Below, piece after piece: positions 18,139 to 26,488 of a stretch of DNA of 64,000 bases. A program made the translations under genes and the position numbers. Each line of letters starts with the position of its first letter. Position 1 is the first letter of the stretch. Below the pieces are notes generated by a model. The model saw only the letters and a list, made by a program, of their open reading frames with translations, made no database searches and had not been told where the DNA came from. The DNA comes from Rhizobium sp. L51/94. Its GTDB lineage: Bacteria > Pseudomonadota > Alphaproteobacteria > Rhizobiales > Rhizobiaceae. The stretch spans positions 2,474,001 to 2,538,000 of the forward strand of contig NZ_CP072141.1 of NCBI RefSeq assembly GCF_019355555.1. Reading direction: 5' to 3'.

Positions 18139-19809
18139 ATGTATCGCTACGACGAATTTGACCATGCCTTTGTCGCCGAACGCGTCGCCCAGTTTCGCGA
18201 TCAGGTCGAGCGCCGGCTCTCCGGCGAACTGTCCGAGGATGCCTTCAAGCCGCTGCGCCTGATGAACGGCGTATATCTGCAGCTCCACGCGTACATGCTG
18301 CGCATCGCCATTCCCTACGGCACGCTTAGCTCCAAGCAGATGCGTATGCTGGCGCATGTGGCGCGCACCTATGACCGCGGTTACGGCCACTTCACCACGC
18401 GCCAGAACCTGCAGTTCAACTGGCCGAAGCTTTCCGACATGCCGGCGGTTCTCGACGACCTGTCGAAGGTCGAGATGCATGCCATCCAGACATCTGGCAA
18501 CTGTATTCGCAACGTCACCGCAGACCATTTTGCCGGCGCCGCGGCCGACGAAGTTGCCGATCCGCGCCCCTATGCCGAAATCCTGCGCCAGTGGTCGTCC
18601 GTTCATCCGGAATTCTCGCTGCTGCCGCGCAAGTTCAAGATTGCCGTCACCGGCGCCGAGCGCGACCGTGCCGCCATCCAGGTGCACGACATCGGCCTGC
18701 ACCTGAAGAAGAACGACAAGGGTGAGATCGGTTTTGCCGTCTATGTCGGCGGTGGCCAGGGTCGCACGCCGATGATCGCCAAGCTGATCCGCGAATTCCT
18801 GCCGGAAGAGGATCTGCTGTCCTACACGACGGCTATCATGCGCGTGTACAATCTGCACGGCCGCCGCGACAACAAGTATAAGGCGCGCATCAAGATCCTG
18901 GTGCACGAGACCGGTGCCGAGGAGCTCGCCCGCCAGGTGGAGGTCGAGTTCGCGCAGCTGAAGGACACGGAACTGAGATTGCCGGAGGCCGACGTCCAGG
19001 CAATAACATCCTATTTCGCACTGCCTGACATGCCGGAGCGTCCCGAAGGCTGGGAAAGCCTGGCGCGTTGGAAGAAGGCCGATCCGGATTTTGCCCGCTG
19101 GGTCCAGCAAAACGTCCAGCCGCACAAGAACCCCGACTATGGCATGGTGACGATCTCCCTGAAGCCGATCGGCGGCATACCGGGCGATGCGACCGATGCG
19201 CAGATGGAAATCGTCGCCGACATCGCCGAGGAATTCGCCTTCGACGAGATCCGCGTCAGCCATGAGCAGAACCTCATTCTGCCGCACGTGGCACTGGCGG
19301 ATCTGGAATCGGTCTATCGCCGACTGCAGGGCACCGGTCTCGAAACGGCCAATGCCGGGTTGATCACCGATATTATTGCCTGTCCCGGGCTGGACTACTG
19401 CGCGCTGGCCAATGCCCGTTCGATCCCGCTGGCGCAGGAAATCTCCACGCGCTTCGGCTCGTTCAAGCGTCAGGCGGAAATCGGTGAATTGAAGATCAAG
19501 ATTTCCGGTTGCATCAACGCCTGCGGCCATCATCATGTCGGTCACATCGGCCTGCTCGGCGTCGAGAAGAAGGGCGCGGAGCTTTACCAGATCACGCTCG
19601 GCGGCTCCGGCGACGAAAACACATCCATCGGAGAAATCATCGGTCGCGGTTTCGATCCGGACAAGGTGACCGATGCCATCGAGACGCTGGTCAATACCTA
19701 TCTCGGTCTGAGGCTGGATCCGTCCGAGATTTTCCTCGCCGCCTACAGGCGTGTCGGGCCGCAGCCCTTCAAGGAAGCGCTCTACGGCTCGGCAGCGGAA
19801 GCGGCATAG
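18139..19809 (+). CDS. cysI: Sulfite reductase hemoprotein (nitrite/sulfite reductase family)
   Basis: A 556-residue siroheme/4Fe-4S enzyme reducing sulfite to sulfide for cysteine synthesis. Seen: the substrate and siroheme region (RTYDRGYGHFTTRQNLQFNW), and the cluster ligands CPGLDYC and GCINACGHHHVGH near residues 415-470. The two repeated ferrite-reductase half-domains are both present. No flavoprotein subunit CysJ is encoded nearby, which suggests use of ferredoxin rather than a CysJ partner. Preceded by DUF2849 (8-base gap) and followed by DUF934 (9-base gap). Nitrite reduction is less likely because the neighbours are siroheme/sulfur genes. Confidence 0.94.
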   Translation: MYRYDEFDHAFVAERVAQFRDQVERRLSGELSEDAFKPLRLMNGVYLQLHAYMLRIAIPYGTLSSKQMRMLAHVARTYDRGYGHFTTRQNLQFNWPKLSDMPAVLDDLSKVEMHAIQTSGNCIRNVTADHFAGAAADEVADPRPYAEILRQWSSVHPEFSLLPRKFKIAVTGAERDRAAIQVHDIGLHLKKNDKGEIGFAVYVGGGQGRTPMIAKLIREFLPEEDLLSYTTAIMRVYNLHGRRDNKYKARIKILVHETGAEELARQVEVEFAQLKDTELRLPEADVQAITSYFALPDMPERPEGWESLARWKKADPDFARWVQQNVQPHKNPDYGMVTISLKPIGGIPGDATDAQMEIVADIAEEFAFDEIRVSHEQNLILPHVALADLESVYRRLQGTGLETANAGLITDIIACPGLDYCALANARSIPLAQEISTRFGSFKRQAEIGELKIKISGCINACGHHHVGHIGLLGVEKKGAELYQITLGGSGDENTSIGEIIGRGFDPDKVTDAIETLVNTYLGLRLDPSEIFLAAYRRVGPQPFKEALYGSAAEAA

Positions 19810-19818
19810 GGGATGGCC

Positions 19819-20331
19819 ATGACACGTATCTGGAGAGAGACCGGTTTTGTCGACAACGATCCTTGGGTCGCCGAAACCGAAGAAGTCCAAGCAACGGAAA
19901 GCCAGACCCGGCTGCTCGACATCGACACGTTGGTGGCACGCGCCGAGGAAAGCAATGACGTCGGTCTCGGCGTGCTGTTGAAGCCTGCCGACGACGTCCT
20001 GCGGCTGGAGCCCTATCTCGATCGTCTTGCCATCGTCGCCGTATCGTTTCCGGCTTTCAACGATGGTCGTGGGTTCAGCCAGGCCTCGCTGCTTCGCCAG
20101 AGGCTCGGCTACGCCGGCGAGGTTCGCGCCATGGGAGACGTGCTGATCGACCAGGTGCCGCTGATGCTGCGCTGCGGTTTCGACAGCTTTTCCGTGACCA
20201 ATGCGACGGCCTTGAAGCGCCTTTCGGAAAATAGGCTGCCCGGGATCCAGTACCACTACCAGCCGACGGCCCAGCCGGCAGAGGCAGGGCAGGGTTACAG
20301 CTGGCGCCGGATCTCGCCGAAGACGGCCTGA
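19819..20331 (+). CDS. DUF934 protein of the sulfite reductase operon
   Basis: A 170-residue protein of the DUF934 family, often misnamed as an oxidoreductase. Seen: an acidic first third (DNDPWVAETEEVQATES) and the family core VGLGVLLKPADDVLRLEPYLDRLAIVAVSFPAFNDGRGFSQ-type stretch, with ASLLRQRLGYAGEVRA next, then GDVLIDQVPLMLRCGFDSF. No cofactor motif is evident. The ATG at 19819 is preferred to one six bases earlier because AGGGG at 19808-19812 is better spaced. It follows cysI and likely takes part in sulfite reduction; its activity is not established. Confidence 0.85.
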   Translation: MTRIWRETGFVDNDPWVAETEEVQATESQTRLLDIDTLVARAEESNDVGLGVLLKPADDVLRLEPYLDRLAIVAVSFPAFNDGRGFSQASLLRQRLGYAGEVRAMGDVLIDQVPLMLRCGFDSFSVTNATALKRLSENRLPGIQYHYQPTAQPAEAGQGYSWRRISPKTA

Positions 20332-20506
20332 TACTGGTTGCGCTTGACCGCATCGCGGTGTCCTGCAGGCTTGAAACTTGACTAGTAGGTGCATATTTCC
20401 GCTCCTCGCTGCATTGCGGAACGGCATGCCTTCAAATTGCGGGCATTGTGGAATATCAGCCTGCGATCGATAGAAGTCGCACACGCATTATGGGATCTGA
20501 AATCGC

Positions 20507-21319
20507 ATGAACGCCCCCACGACGACAGATGAGTTTGCATCGACCGTACCCGCCGGCGTTTTCGCCGAGACGGTTTTGAGTGTCACCCACTATACCGATC
20601 GCCTTTTCCGCTTCACTATGACGAGACCGCAAGGTTTCCGCTTTCGCTCGGGCGAGTTCGCGATGATCGGTCTGATGGTCGACGGCAAGCCGATTTACCG
20701 CGCCTATTCGATCGCCAGCCCGGCCTGGGCCGACGAACTCGAATTCTTCTCCATCAAGGTACCGGACGGTCCCCTGACGTCGCACCTGCAGGGCATCAAG
20801 CCTGGCGATCAGGTGCTCATGCGCAAGAAGCCCACGGGTACGCTGGTGCTTGATGCGCTCACCCCCGGAAAACGCCTCTATATGTTTTCCACCGGTACCG
20901 GCATCGCGCCGTTCGCCAGCCTTATCCGCGACCCAGAGACCTACGAGAAGTTCGACGAAGTCATCCTGACGCACACCTGCCGCGAAATCTCCGAGCTGAA
21001 ATATGGATTCGATCTCGTCCACGAGATCCAGCACGACGAGTTGCTGAGCGAGATCGTCGGGTCGAAGCTTCGCCACTATGCGACTGTTACACGCGAGGAT
21101 TTCGAGTATCGCGGCCGGATCACGGATCTCATCTCCTCCGGCAAGCTGTTCACCGATCTTGGCGTCCCGCCCATCGATCCCGCCATCGACCGCGGAATGA
21201 TTTGCGGGTCTTCAGAGATGCTGAAAGAGACGAAGGAAATCCTGGAGAAGGCCGGTCTCGACGAAGGCGCCAACAACAAGCCGGGCGAGTTCGTCATCGA
21301 ACGGGCATTCGTCGGGTGA
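20507..21319 (+). CDS. fpr: Ferredoxin-NADP reductase
   Basis: A 270-residue FAD enzyme moving electrons between NADPH and ferredoxin or flavodoxin. Seen: FAD-binding RAYSIASPAW (RxYSxxS) about residue 68, the NADP-binding STGTGIAPFASLIRD, and the C-terminal MICGSSEMLKETKEIL and an ERAFVG end typical of bacterial (subclass I) enzymes. It lies 175 bases after DUF934 with no intervening terminator that I can see, so it could be read with the cys genes or on its own. In E. coli fpr is under oxidative stress control; no such site was identified here. A terminator follows at 21341-21371. Confidence 0.95.
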   Translation: MNAPTTTDEFASTVPAGVFAETVLSVTHYTDRLFRFTMTRPQGFRFRSGEFAMIGLMVDGKPIYRAYSIASPAWADELEFFSIKVPDGPLTSHLQGIKPGDQVLMRKKPTGTLVLDALTPGKRLYMFSTGTGIAPFASLIRDPETYEKFDEVILTHTCREISELKYGFDLVHEIQHDELLSEIVGSKLRHYATVTREDFEYRGRITDLISSGKLFTDLGVPPIDPAIDRGMICGSSEMLKETKEILEKAGLDEGANNKPGEFVIERAFVG

Positions 21320-21340
21320 TCGTGGCCTAACCGCACAGCA

Positions 21341-21371
21341 AAAGGGCCGTGCGACGAACACACGGCCCTTT
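21341..21371. terminator. Bidirectional terminator between fpr and a convergent small gene
   Basis: An 11-base perfect stem (AAAGGGCCGTG / CACGGCCCTTT) with a 9-base loop, 21 bases after the fpr stop and 31 bases beyond the stop of the minus-strand gene at 21403. The A/T-ended stem gives a short U run in either transcript, so it can end both. Confidence 0.85.
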
Positions 21372-21402
21372 CTAGGACGCAAAACGCTATACGTTCAATC
21401 CC

Positions 21403-21609
21403 TTAGCGATCTACCGTCGTATCGGTTGCCGGCGGCCGTCTCTTGGCCGCCATGAGCAGGTCTAGTTCTGTCGAAGAAGGACCGAACTTGGTGAAGAGGC
21501 GCTCAGCCTCTTCTGCTTCGAGACTGTATTTCTCCGCAAACTCGCCGACGCTGTAAGGACGACCCCGGCTGACTTTGCGGTTGGTTGAAGCGATCGATAT
21601 TTCCGTCAT
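21403..21609 (-). CDS. Hypothetical 68-residue protein
   Basis: A small soluble protein I cannot assign with certainty. It opens with polar residues (MTEISIASTNRKVSRGRPYS) and has a helical core VGEFAEKYSLEAEEAERLFTKFG that resembles short helical modules predicted to bind partners or DNA (a DUF3606-like pattern is possible). The end is basic and proline-rich. GGGAG precedes the ATG at a normal distance (21616-21620), and a good terminator lies downstream, which supports a real gene. It is 32 bases after a GlsB-like gene on the same strand; both may belong to a stress-induced unit. Confidence 0.65.
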   Translation of the reverse strand: MTEISIASTNRKVSRGRPYSVGEFAEKYSLEAEEAERLFTKFGPSSTELDLLMAAKRRPPATDTTVDR

Positions 21610-21641
21610 TTCGTTCTCCCCACAAAACGAAGTGCGTCAGG

Positions 21642-21896
21642 TTAGCGGCGAATAAGACGTCCGACGGCGATCAGGATGCAGGCGCCGATGAAGCCAGCGA
21701 TCAGGTATGCAATCCAGCCGGTGCCGAGGCTGATGTGAAGTGCGCCGAGGATAAAGTTGGCGACGATAGCGCCGACGATACCGAGAATGATGTTCATGAT
21801 GATGCCGGTGTTGCTTTTCATGAACATTTCGGCCAGCCAGCCTGCGAGGCCACCGATAACAATTGCTGCGATCCAACCAATTTGTGCGTCTTGCAT
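21642..21896 (-). CDS. GlsB/YeaQ/YmgE family stress-response membrane protein
   Basis: An 84-residue protein with three predicted membrane segments: [40 protein letters not shown] and WIAYLIAGFIGACILIAVG, closing with the usual RLIRR. The ATG at 21896 is used because GGAGAG lies at 21903-21908 just upstream and the longer start at 21926 would add an unlike peptide. It is the third family member in this window; the other two are at 628-882 and 898-1143. Function beyond membrane localisation and stress linkage is unknown for the family. Confidence 0.9.
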   Translation of the reverse strand: MQDAQIGWIAAIVIGGLAGWLAEMFMKSNTGIIMNIILGIVGAIVANFILGALHISLGTGWIAYLIAGFIGACILIAVGRLIRR

Positions 21897-22430
21897 AATA
21901 TTCTCTCCGGTTAAGTAAAATCCCACGTAAAATGCACTTCACGCAGATTTGTTCCACGAGCGGCGTGAATTAAATGCGCCAATTCAACTCGGTAGCCGAA
22001 GATATTTGCTGCAGCGCAAACGCCGATGCGGTCAACGCTTTGTTTGGTAGACTTGGCAATCGATATTGAGGTGATCAATTTGGATCGGGAGATCGCTTCG
22101 TCACCTGCCTCGGCGATCAAGCGATTTGCTATGTCTCGGGAATGGAAAAATATTGAAGTGGTGGGCGGGATGGGACTCGAACCCATGACCATTCGATTAA
22201 AAGTCGAATGCTCTACCAGCTGAGCTACCCGCCCCACCGTTGGCCTTGGGTCTCTGAAACGACCCTGCCGGAAGTGCGCGGAACATAGGCAGACGTCCCG
22301 ATGCGGTCAACCCGGAAAATCGTGCTTTTTCGTCGCACAAACCGGTTTTCTTCTGCCTTCCTCAAAAGGTGATTGGCTTTGGCGGAATGCCGGCGATAGG
22401 TAGGCGATCTCGCTGGATCTGGAGTGTTTC
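21897..22430. other. Gene-poor stretch holding only tRNA-Lys
   Basis: Between the GlsB-like gene and ccdA there is no credible protein gene. The only feature I can support is tRNA-Lys at 22159-22234. Two short open frames over the tRNA (22026-22223 forward, 21911-22237 reverse) give the familiar false translations that arise from tRNA genes. The 260 bases between 21897 and 22158 have lower GC than the coding neighbours, with no clear repeat or integrase remnant that would mark the tRNA as an attachment site. Confidence 0.7.
22159..22234 (-). tRNA. tRNA-Lys (anticodon TTT)
   Basis: Read on the minus strand the 76 bases fold as a cloverleaf: acceptor GGGCGGG pairing with CCCGCCC, D-arm with TAGCTCAGCTGGTAGAGC, anticodon arm CATTCGACTTTTAATCGAATG with loop CTTTTAA giving anticodon TTT, T-arm with GGTTCGAGTCC, and discriminator A followed by an encoded CCA. 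The anticodon reads lysine AAA/AAG. Confidence 0.97.
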
Positions 22431-23183
22431 GTGTCGATTGCCGATATTTCGCTGCTCAGTGCTCTGCTGGCCGGTGCGTTGTCCTTCCTGTCGCCTTGCG
22501 TCCTGCCGCTGGTGCCGCCTTACCTCTGCTACATGGCGGGTATCTCGGTGGAGCAGTTTCGTGGCGGTAACGCAGTGGTCACGGATCGATCGCAGGTGCG
22601 CGGCGGCGTGCTGCTTTCGGCGCTGTTCTTCACGCTGGGTTTTTCCACCGTCTTCGTGGCGCTCGGTGCCGGGGCCTCGACTATCGGCCTGATGCTGCGC
22701 CAGCATCTCGATCTGCTGGCCCAGGTCGGCGGTTTCATCATCATTGTCATGGGGCTGAATTTCCTTGGCATCTTGCGGTTCGGCCTGCTGTCGCGTGAGG
22801 CGCGGTTCCAGGGAGGCGGCAAGCCTGCGACCTGGACCGGCGCCTATATCATGGGTCTGGCCTTTGCCTTCGGCTGGACGCCGTGCATCGGCCCGGTGCT
22901 GGGCGCTATCCTCGGAGTTGCCGCCTCGCGTGAAACCGTAGGTGCCGGAGCAGGGCTGTTGGCCGTCTATTCGCTGGGCCTTGCCGTGCCGTTCTGGATT
23001 GCCGCCGGATTTTCGGGCGCCTTCATGGGCTTTCTAGCCCGCTTCCGCCGTCATCTCGGCCTGGTCGAAAAGGTGATGGGGGCGTTCCTGGTGCTGACCG
23101 GGCTGGCCTTCATGTTCGGCTTCGTCAGTCAAGCCGCGATCTGGTTCCAGCAGACCTTTCCCATCCTCATGCAAATCGGGTAG
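22431..23183 (+). CDS. ccdA: Cytochrome c biogenesis protein CcdA
   Basis: A 250-residue inner-membrane thiol-disulfide transporter carrying reducing power from cytosolic thioredoxin to periplasmic partners such as those that keep apocytochrome c reduced. Six membrane segments are evident. The redox cysteine pair sits in LSPCVLPLVPPY (first segment) and FGWTPCIGPVLGA (fourth segment), exactly as in the family. The start is GTG at 22431; the residues after it (SIADISLLSALLAGALSFLSPC) match usual family starts. No other cytochrome c maturation genes lie nearby. Confidence 0.94.
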   Translation: MSIADISLLSALLAGALSFLSPCVLPLVPPYLCYMAGISVEQFRGGNAVVTDRSQVRGGVLLSALFFTLGFSTVFVALGAGASTIGLMLRQHLDLLAQVGGFIIIVMGLNFLGILRFGLLSREARFQGGGKPATWTGAYIMGLAFAFGWTPCIGPVLGAILGVAASRETVGAGAGLLAVYSLGLAVPFWIAAGFSGAFMGFLARFRRHLGLVEKVMGAFLVLTGLAFMFGFVSQAAIWFQQTFPILMQIG

Positions 23184-23228
23184 CAAGGCGAACTAATATT
23201 CTCCTGCTTTTCGAATCGGAAATGCCTG

Positions 23229-24191
23229 ATGGCTGACATTGTCGGTCTGCTTTTACCGTTTTTCGGCCTGATCCTGATCGGTGCGATCGCGGCGCGCATT
23301 ACGAAGCAGCCGGCCGAGGCTCTTGGCTGGCTCAACACCTTCATCGTCTATGCTGCTCTGCCGGCGCTTTTCTTCAAATTGGTGTCGCAGACGCCGATCG
23401 AGCAATTGACGCGCCTGGGCTTCATCGGCACCGATCTGGCGGCGACCTATTCCATCTTTGTCCTGCTGCTCATCGTCGGGCGGTTCGTGCGACGAAACTC
23501 GTTGCCGGAAAGTACGATGCAGGCCTTTGCCGGGGCCTATGGCAATATCGGCTATATGGGGCCGGCCCTGGCGCTGCTGGCCTTTGGCGAGAAGGCTGCA
23601 GTGCCGGTGGCGCTGATCGTCTGCCTGGAGAATGCGCTACATTTCATCGTTGCACCGGCGCTGATGGCAATCGAGGGAAAGGACAAAAGGACGAAGGCGC
23701 GTCTTGCTTGCGACGTCGCGCGAAAGGTCCTGTTTCACCCCTTCATCCTGTCCACGGCGCTCGGGTTTGTCGCTGCCGCAACCGCTGTAGATCAGCCATT
23801 GGCGTTCCGCCGGTTCGTCGACTATCTCGCGCAGGCTGCAGCGCCTTGCGCCCTGTTTGCGATGGGTGTCACCCTTGCGTTGCGGCCACTGCGGCGTATT
23901 CCGGCAGAGATCGGCTACATCGTGCCAGCCAAGCTCATTCTTCACCCGCTTGTCGTCTACCTGGCACTGGAGGCGGTCGGCGGCATAGAGCCGATCTGGA
24001 TCTATTCCGCCGTACTGCTCGCCGCGTTACCGACTGCCACGAATGTCTTCGTCATGAGCCAGCAATACGGTGTCTGGCAGGAGCGTGCGTCGGCGACCAT
24101 CCTTATCAGCACGGCGGCCTCGATCGTCACGGTGTCGGCGATCCTCTATATGATCCGCTCAGGAAGCCTGCCGGCGCAGCTTTTCCATTAG
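23229..24191 (+). CDS. AEC family transporter (auxin efflux carrier type)
   Basis: A 320-residue protein with about ten membrane segments, of the AEC/BART fold. Seen: LLLPFFGLILIGAIAAR at the start, LGWLNTFIVYAALPALFFKLVSQ typical of the first repeat, GNIGYMGPALALLAFGEKA (the conserved crossover region) and PTATNVFVMSQQYG in the second repeat. Bacterial members move malate, malonate or other small organic acids; the substrate cannot be read from sequence. Its 3' end overlaps the convergent UbiH-type gene by 33 bases. Confidence 0.92.
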   Translation: MADIVGLLLPFFGLILIGAIAARITKQPAEALGWLNTFIVYAALPALFFKLVSQTPIEQLTRLGFIGTDLAATYSIFVLLLIVGRFVRRNSLPESTMQAFAGAYGNIGYMGPALALLAFGEKAAVPVALIVCLENALHFIVAPALMAIEGKDKRTKARLACDVARKVLFHPFILSTALGFVAAATAVDQPLAFRRFVDYLAQAAAPCALFAMGVTLALRPLRRIPAEIGYIVPAKLILHPLVVYLALEAVGGIEPIWIYSAVLLAALPTATNVFVMSQQYGVWQERASATILISTAASIVTVSAILYMIRSGSLPAQLFH

Positions 24192-25370
24192 GAACGTGGG
24201 GATAAAGCGCAAGCCTTTACCGGGCTCGATGCCTTCGCGCATGACGATGTTGCGCAGTGGCGTCAGCGAGGCGAGCACATGCAATCCCGCTGCTCGAAGC
24301 ACTTGTACCGGCAGGAAATCCGACAGAAGAGAACGGTTGAGCAAATCGACGCTTGCTGTCCGGCTGAGGATATCGGCACGCCGCTTGCGGTCGAAGCGAT
24401 CGCCTGAAAGCGGTGAAATTGCCTCCTGCGGATTGTCGCAAAGAATGTCGGTGAGCGCCATGATATCGCGCAGGCTGAGGTTGAGGCCTTGCGCGCCGAT
24501 GGGCGGGAACACATGGGCTGCTTCGCCGATCAGCGCCGCGCGACCCTTGCCGAAATGCGCAGCGGTCATCCCGGAAAGTGGCCACACCTGCACGCCGTCC
24601 GCGACCGTCACCTTGCCCAGCAGCGACTGCATCCGTTCCTCGACGAGGACGCTAAGATCTTCAGGCGTCCTGGCTGCATTGCGCGCAGCCTCGTCCGGCT
24701 TCTGGACCCAGACCAGGCTCGATCGGTTGCCGGGAAGGGGCACTTGCGTGAATGGCCCGCTCTCGGTGTGGAATTCGGTAGAGACGTTACGATGGGGAAG
24801 GGAATGCTCGAAATTCAGCACCATCGCAGACTGCGGGTAGGACCAGGTCTTTACCGAGATGTCGGCAGCGTCTCTCACCATCGAACTCCGACCATCGGCG
24901 CCGACGACGAAATCGGATCGCACGGTCTCACCGGTGTCGAGCGTCACGATGACACAATCGTCGCGGATGTCGATGCCAGCGGCTGTCGCCTCTACGGACC
25001 TGATGTTGCGTTCTTCACTGACGGCCTTGGCAAGTGCGGCCAGCAGCACCGAGTTCGGCATGTTGTACCCAAATGCCTCGAGGCCGATCTCGGCTGAATG
25101 GAAAGCGACGGTGGGTGAGCGCAGGAGGCGGGTGGTGCCGTCGATGATCTGCATGGTCGTCAAGGCAGCGGTGGACGGTGCAATCTCCTGCCACACGCCC
25201 AGCCTCTCGAGAAAGCGAATCGACTGGTCCATCAAAGCCGTGGTGCGCCGATCGGTTTTCGCCGGCGCCGGCGCGACGAAGGCAACTTGCCTGCCACCGC
25301 GGCCAAGCGCAATGGCGGCAATCATGCCAGCAGGGCCACCGCCGACAATCGTGATATCCATCTGCTCCAT
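24159..25370 (-). CDS. UbiH/UbiF-type FAD monooxygenase
   Basis: A 403-residue flavoprotein hydroxylase of the ubiquinone-biosynthesis family. Seen: the FAD dinucleotide fold VGGGPAGMIAAIALGRGG at the N-terminus, the DG motif FVVGADGRSSMVR near residue 165, and the GD-type motif ALIGEAAHVFPPIGAQGLNL near residue 290. Most UbiH-family proteins hydroxylate the ubiquinone ring, but alphaproteobacteria have several paralogues (UbiL, UbiM) and the ring position cannot be told here. The start may be the ATG at 25370 or the one nine bases later. It overlaps the AEC gene end by 33 bases. Confidence 0.9.
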   Translation of the reverse strand: MEQMDITIVGGGPAGMIAAIALGRGGRQVAFVAPAPAKTDRRTTALMDQSIRFLERLGVWQEIAPSTAALTTMQIIDGTTRLLRSPTVAFHSAEIGLEAFGYNMPNSVLLAALAKAVSEERNIRSVEATAAGIDIRDDCVIVTLDTGETVRSDFVVGADGRSSMVRDAADISVKTWSYPQSAMVLNFEHSLPHRNVSTEFHTESGPFTQVPLPGNRSSLVWVQKPDEAARNAARTPEDLSVLVEERMQSLLGKVTVADGVQVWPLSGMTAAHFGKGRAALIGEAAHVFPPIGAQGLNLSLRDIMALTDILCDNPQEAISPLSGDRFDRKRRADILSRTASVDLLNRSLLSDFLPVQVLRAAGLHVLASLTPLRNIVMREGIEPGKGLRFIPTFLMEKLRRQAS

Positions 25371-25572
25371 AGGTCCCGTCCTGTTGTTTCAGGCATCAGA
25401 GGTAGTCTCTCGCACCGGCGAAATCCATGGGATGAAATGGCGCAGGCAGCGAAAATCGGCGGGCACAACGGTTATAAATTGTGCTTTTGCGCTGGCAGCG
25501 TTGAACAAAGGATGCATATTGGGCAAAACATGCCTGCCGGGACGGGCTGATAGGGTGGCGATACGGGGACGC

Positions 25573-26298
25573 ATGAAAATCTTTAAGTACAGGCGGGTGC
25601 CTTATGCGGAGATCCGTGCGTTCTCCGTCCACATCCTGACAGCCTCCGGCTCGTTCCTGGCGTTCCTCGGCGTCGTGGCGGCGGCCGAGCATCGTTTCGT
25701 GGTGATGTTCTGGTGGCTCGGGCTGGCACTGCTGGTGGACGGGATAGACGGTCCCATCGCCAGAAAGGTGCGCGTCAAGGAGGTCCTGCCGAACTGGTCG
25801 GGCGATACGCTCGACAACATCATCGACTATGTGACCTATGTCCTGCTGCCGGCCTTTGCGCTTTACGAGAGCGGCATGATCGGCGAGCCGCTTTCCTTTG
25901 CCGCCGCCGGCATGATCGTCGTCTCGAGCGCGATCTACTACGCCGACACCGGCATGAAGACGGAAGAGTATTTCTTCTCCGGCTTCCCCGTCGTCTGGAA
26001 CATGGTGGTATTCACGCTTTTCGTCATCCAGCCCGGAGCGACGACCGCCATGGTCATCGTCAGTTTCTCGGTCGTGCTGACATTCCTGCCGATCAATTTT
26101 CTTCATCCGGTGCGCGTCAAGCGGCTGCGACCGCTCAATCTCTTCGTGTTCCTGCTGTGGTCGGCGCTCGGCATCTATTCGCTGCTGAGGGACTTCGTCA
26201 TGCCCCAGTGGGCCCTCGTCCTGTTCATCCTGAGCGGCATCTATCTCTATTGCATCGGTGCCGTTCTGCAGTTCTTCCCGTCACTCGGTCGCCGCTGA
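25573..26298 (+). CDS. pcs: Phosphatidylcholine synthase
   Basis: A 241-residue inner-membrane enzyme that condenses choline with CDP-diacylglycerol to phosphatidylcholine. The CDP-alcohol phosphotransferase motif is visible as DGPIAR followed by GDTLDNIIDY (pattern DGxxAR-x-GxxxDxxxD, about residues 60-86), with membrane segments on both sides. The distinctive YYADTGMKTEEYFFSGFP-type loop is as in rhizobial Pcs proteins. The gene points to a host-associated or choline-using lifestyle. The frame is open far upstream (24859), but MKIFKYRRVPYAEIRAF at 25573 is the family start. Confidence 0.95.
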   Translation: MKIFKYRRVPYAEIRAFSVHILTASGSFLAFLGVVAAAEHRFVVMFWWLGLALLVDGIDGPIARKVRVKEVLPNWSGDTLDNIIDYVTYVLLPAFALYESGMIGEPLSFAAAGMIVVSSAIYYADTGMKTEEYFFSGFPVVWNMVVFTLFVIQPGATTAMVIVSFSVVLTFLPINFLHPVRVKRLRPLNLFVFLLWSALGIYSLLRDFVMPQWALVLFILSGIYLYCIGAVLQFFPSLGRR

Positions 26299-26488
26299 CG
26301 GGAAGTTCATCCACAGGATGAGCTTCGAGCCATTATTTGCTGTTGTGCAAAGCAACAAAGTCGGTATCAATATCAACCAGACGTCGCCGTGGCCCGTGCT
26401 TGCGGTTGCATGAGAACAGAGTGGAACGAGACTGCTGAGGCCTAGAAGATCCTGAGAGGACGAGGGCTGCAGGGAAAATGAGGAATCC

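Noticed and set aside
18094..20484. A 796-codon open frame on the minus strand across cysI, plus similar long antisense frames at 44828-46891 (mfd), 61014-62891 (gyrA), 11214-12758 (ntrX) and 37471-39081 (glmU/glmS).
   Set aside because: They mirror well-supported genes with strong family motifs on the plus strand. In high-GC DNA, antisense frames stay open by codon bias. Their products are rich in His, Asp, Gln and Arg with no known domain.
22159..22234. tRNA-Lys as an integration site for a mobile element.
   Set aside because: No integrase gene and no direct repeat of the tRNA 3' end was found on either side within the window.
21911..22237. Open frames over the tRNA-Lys gene on both strands.
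   Set aside because: Their peptides (for example AQLVEHSTFNRMVMGSSP) are the known false translation of tRNA sequence.
25371..25572. Extended pcs start at 24859 or 25287.
   Set aside because: The extension runs antisense through the UbiH-type gene and lacks family similarity; the family start is the ATG at 25573.
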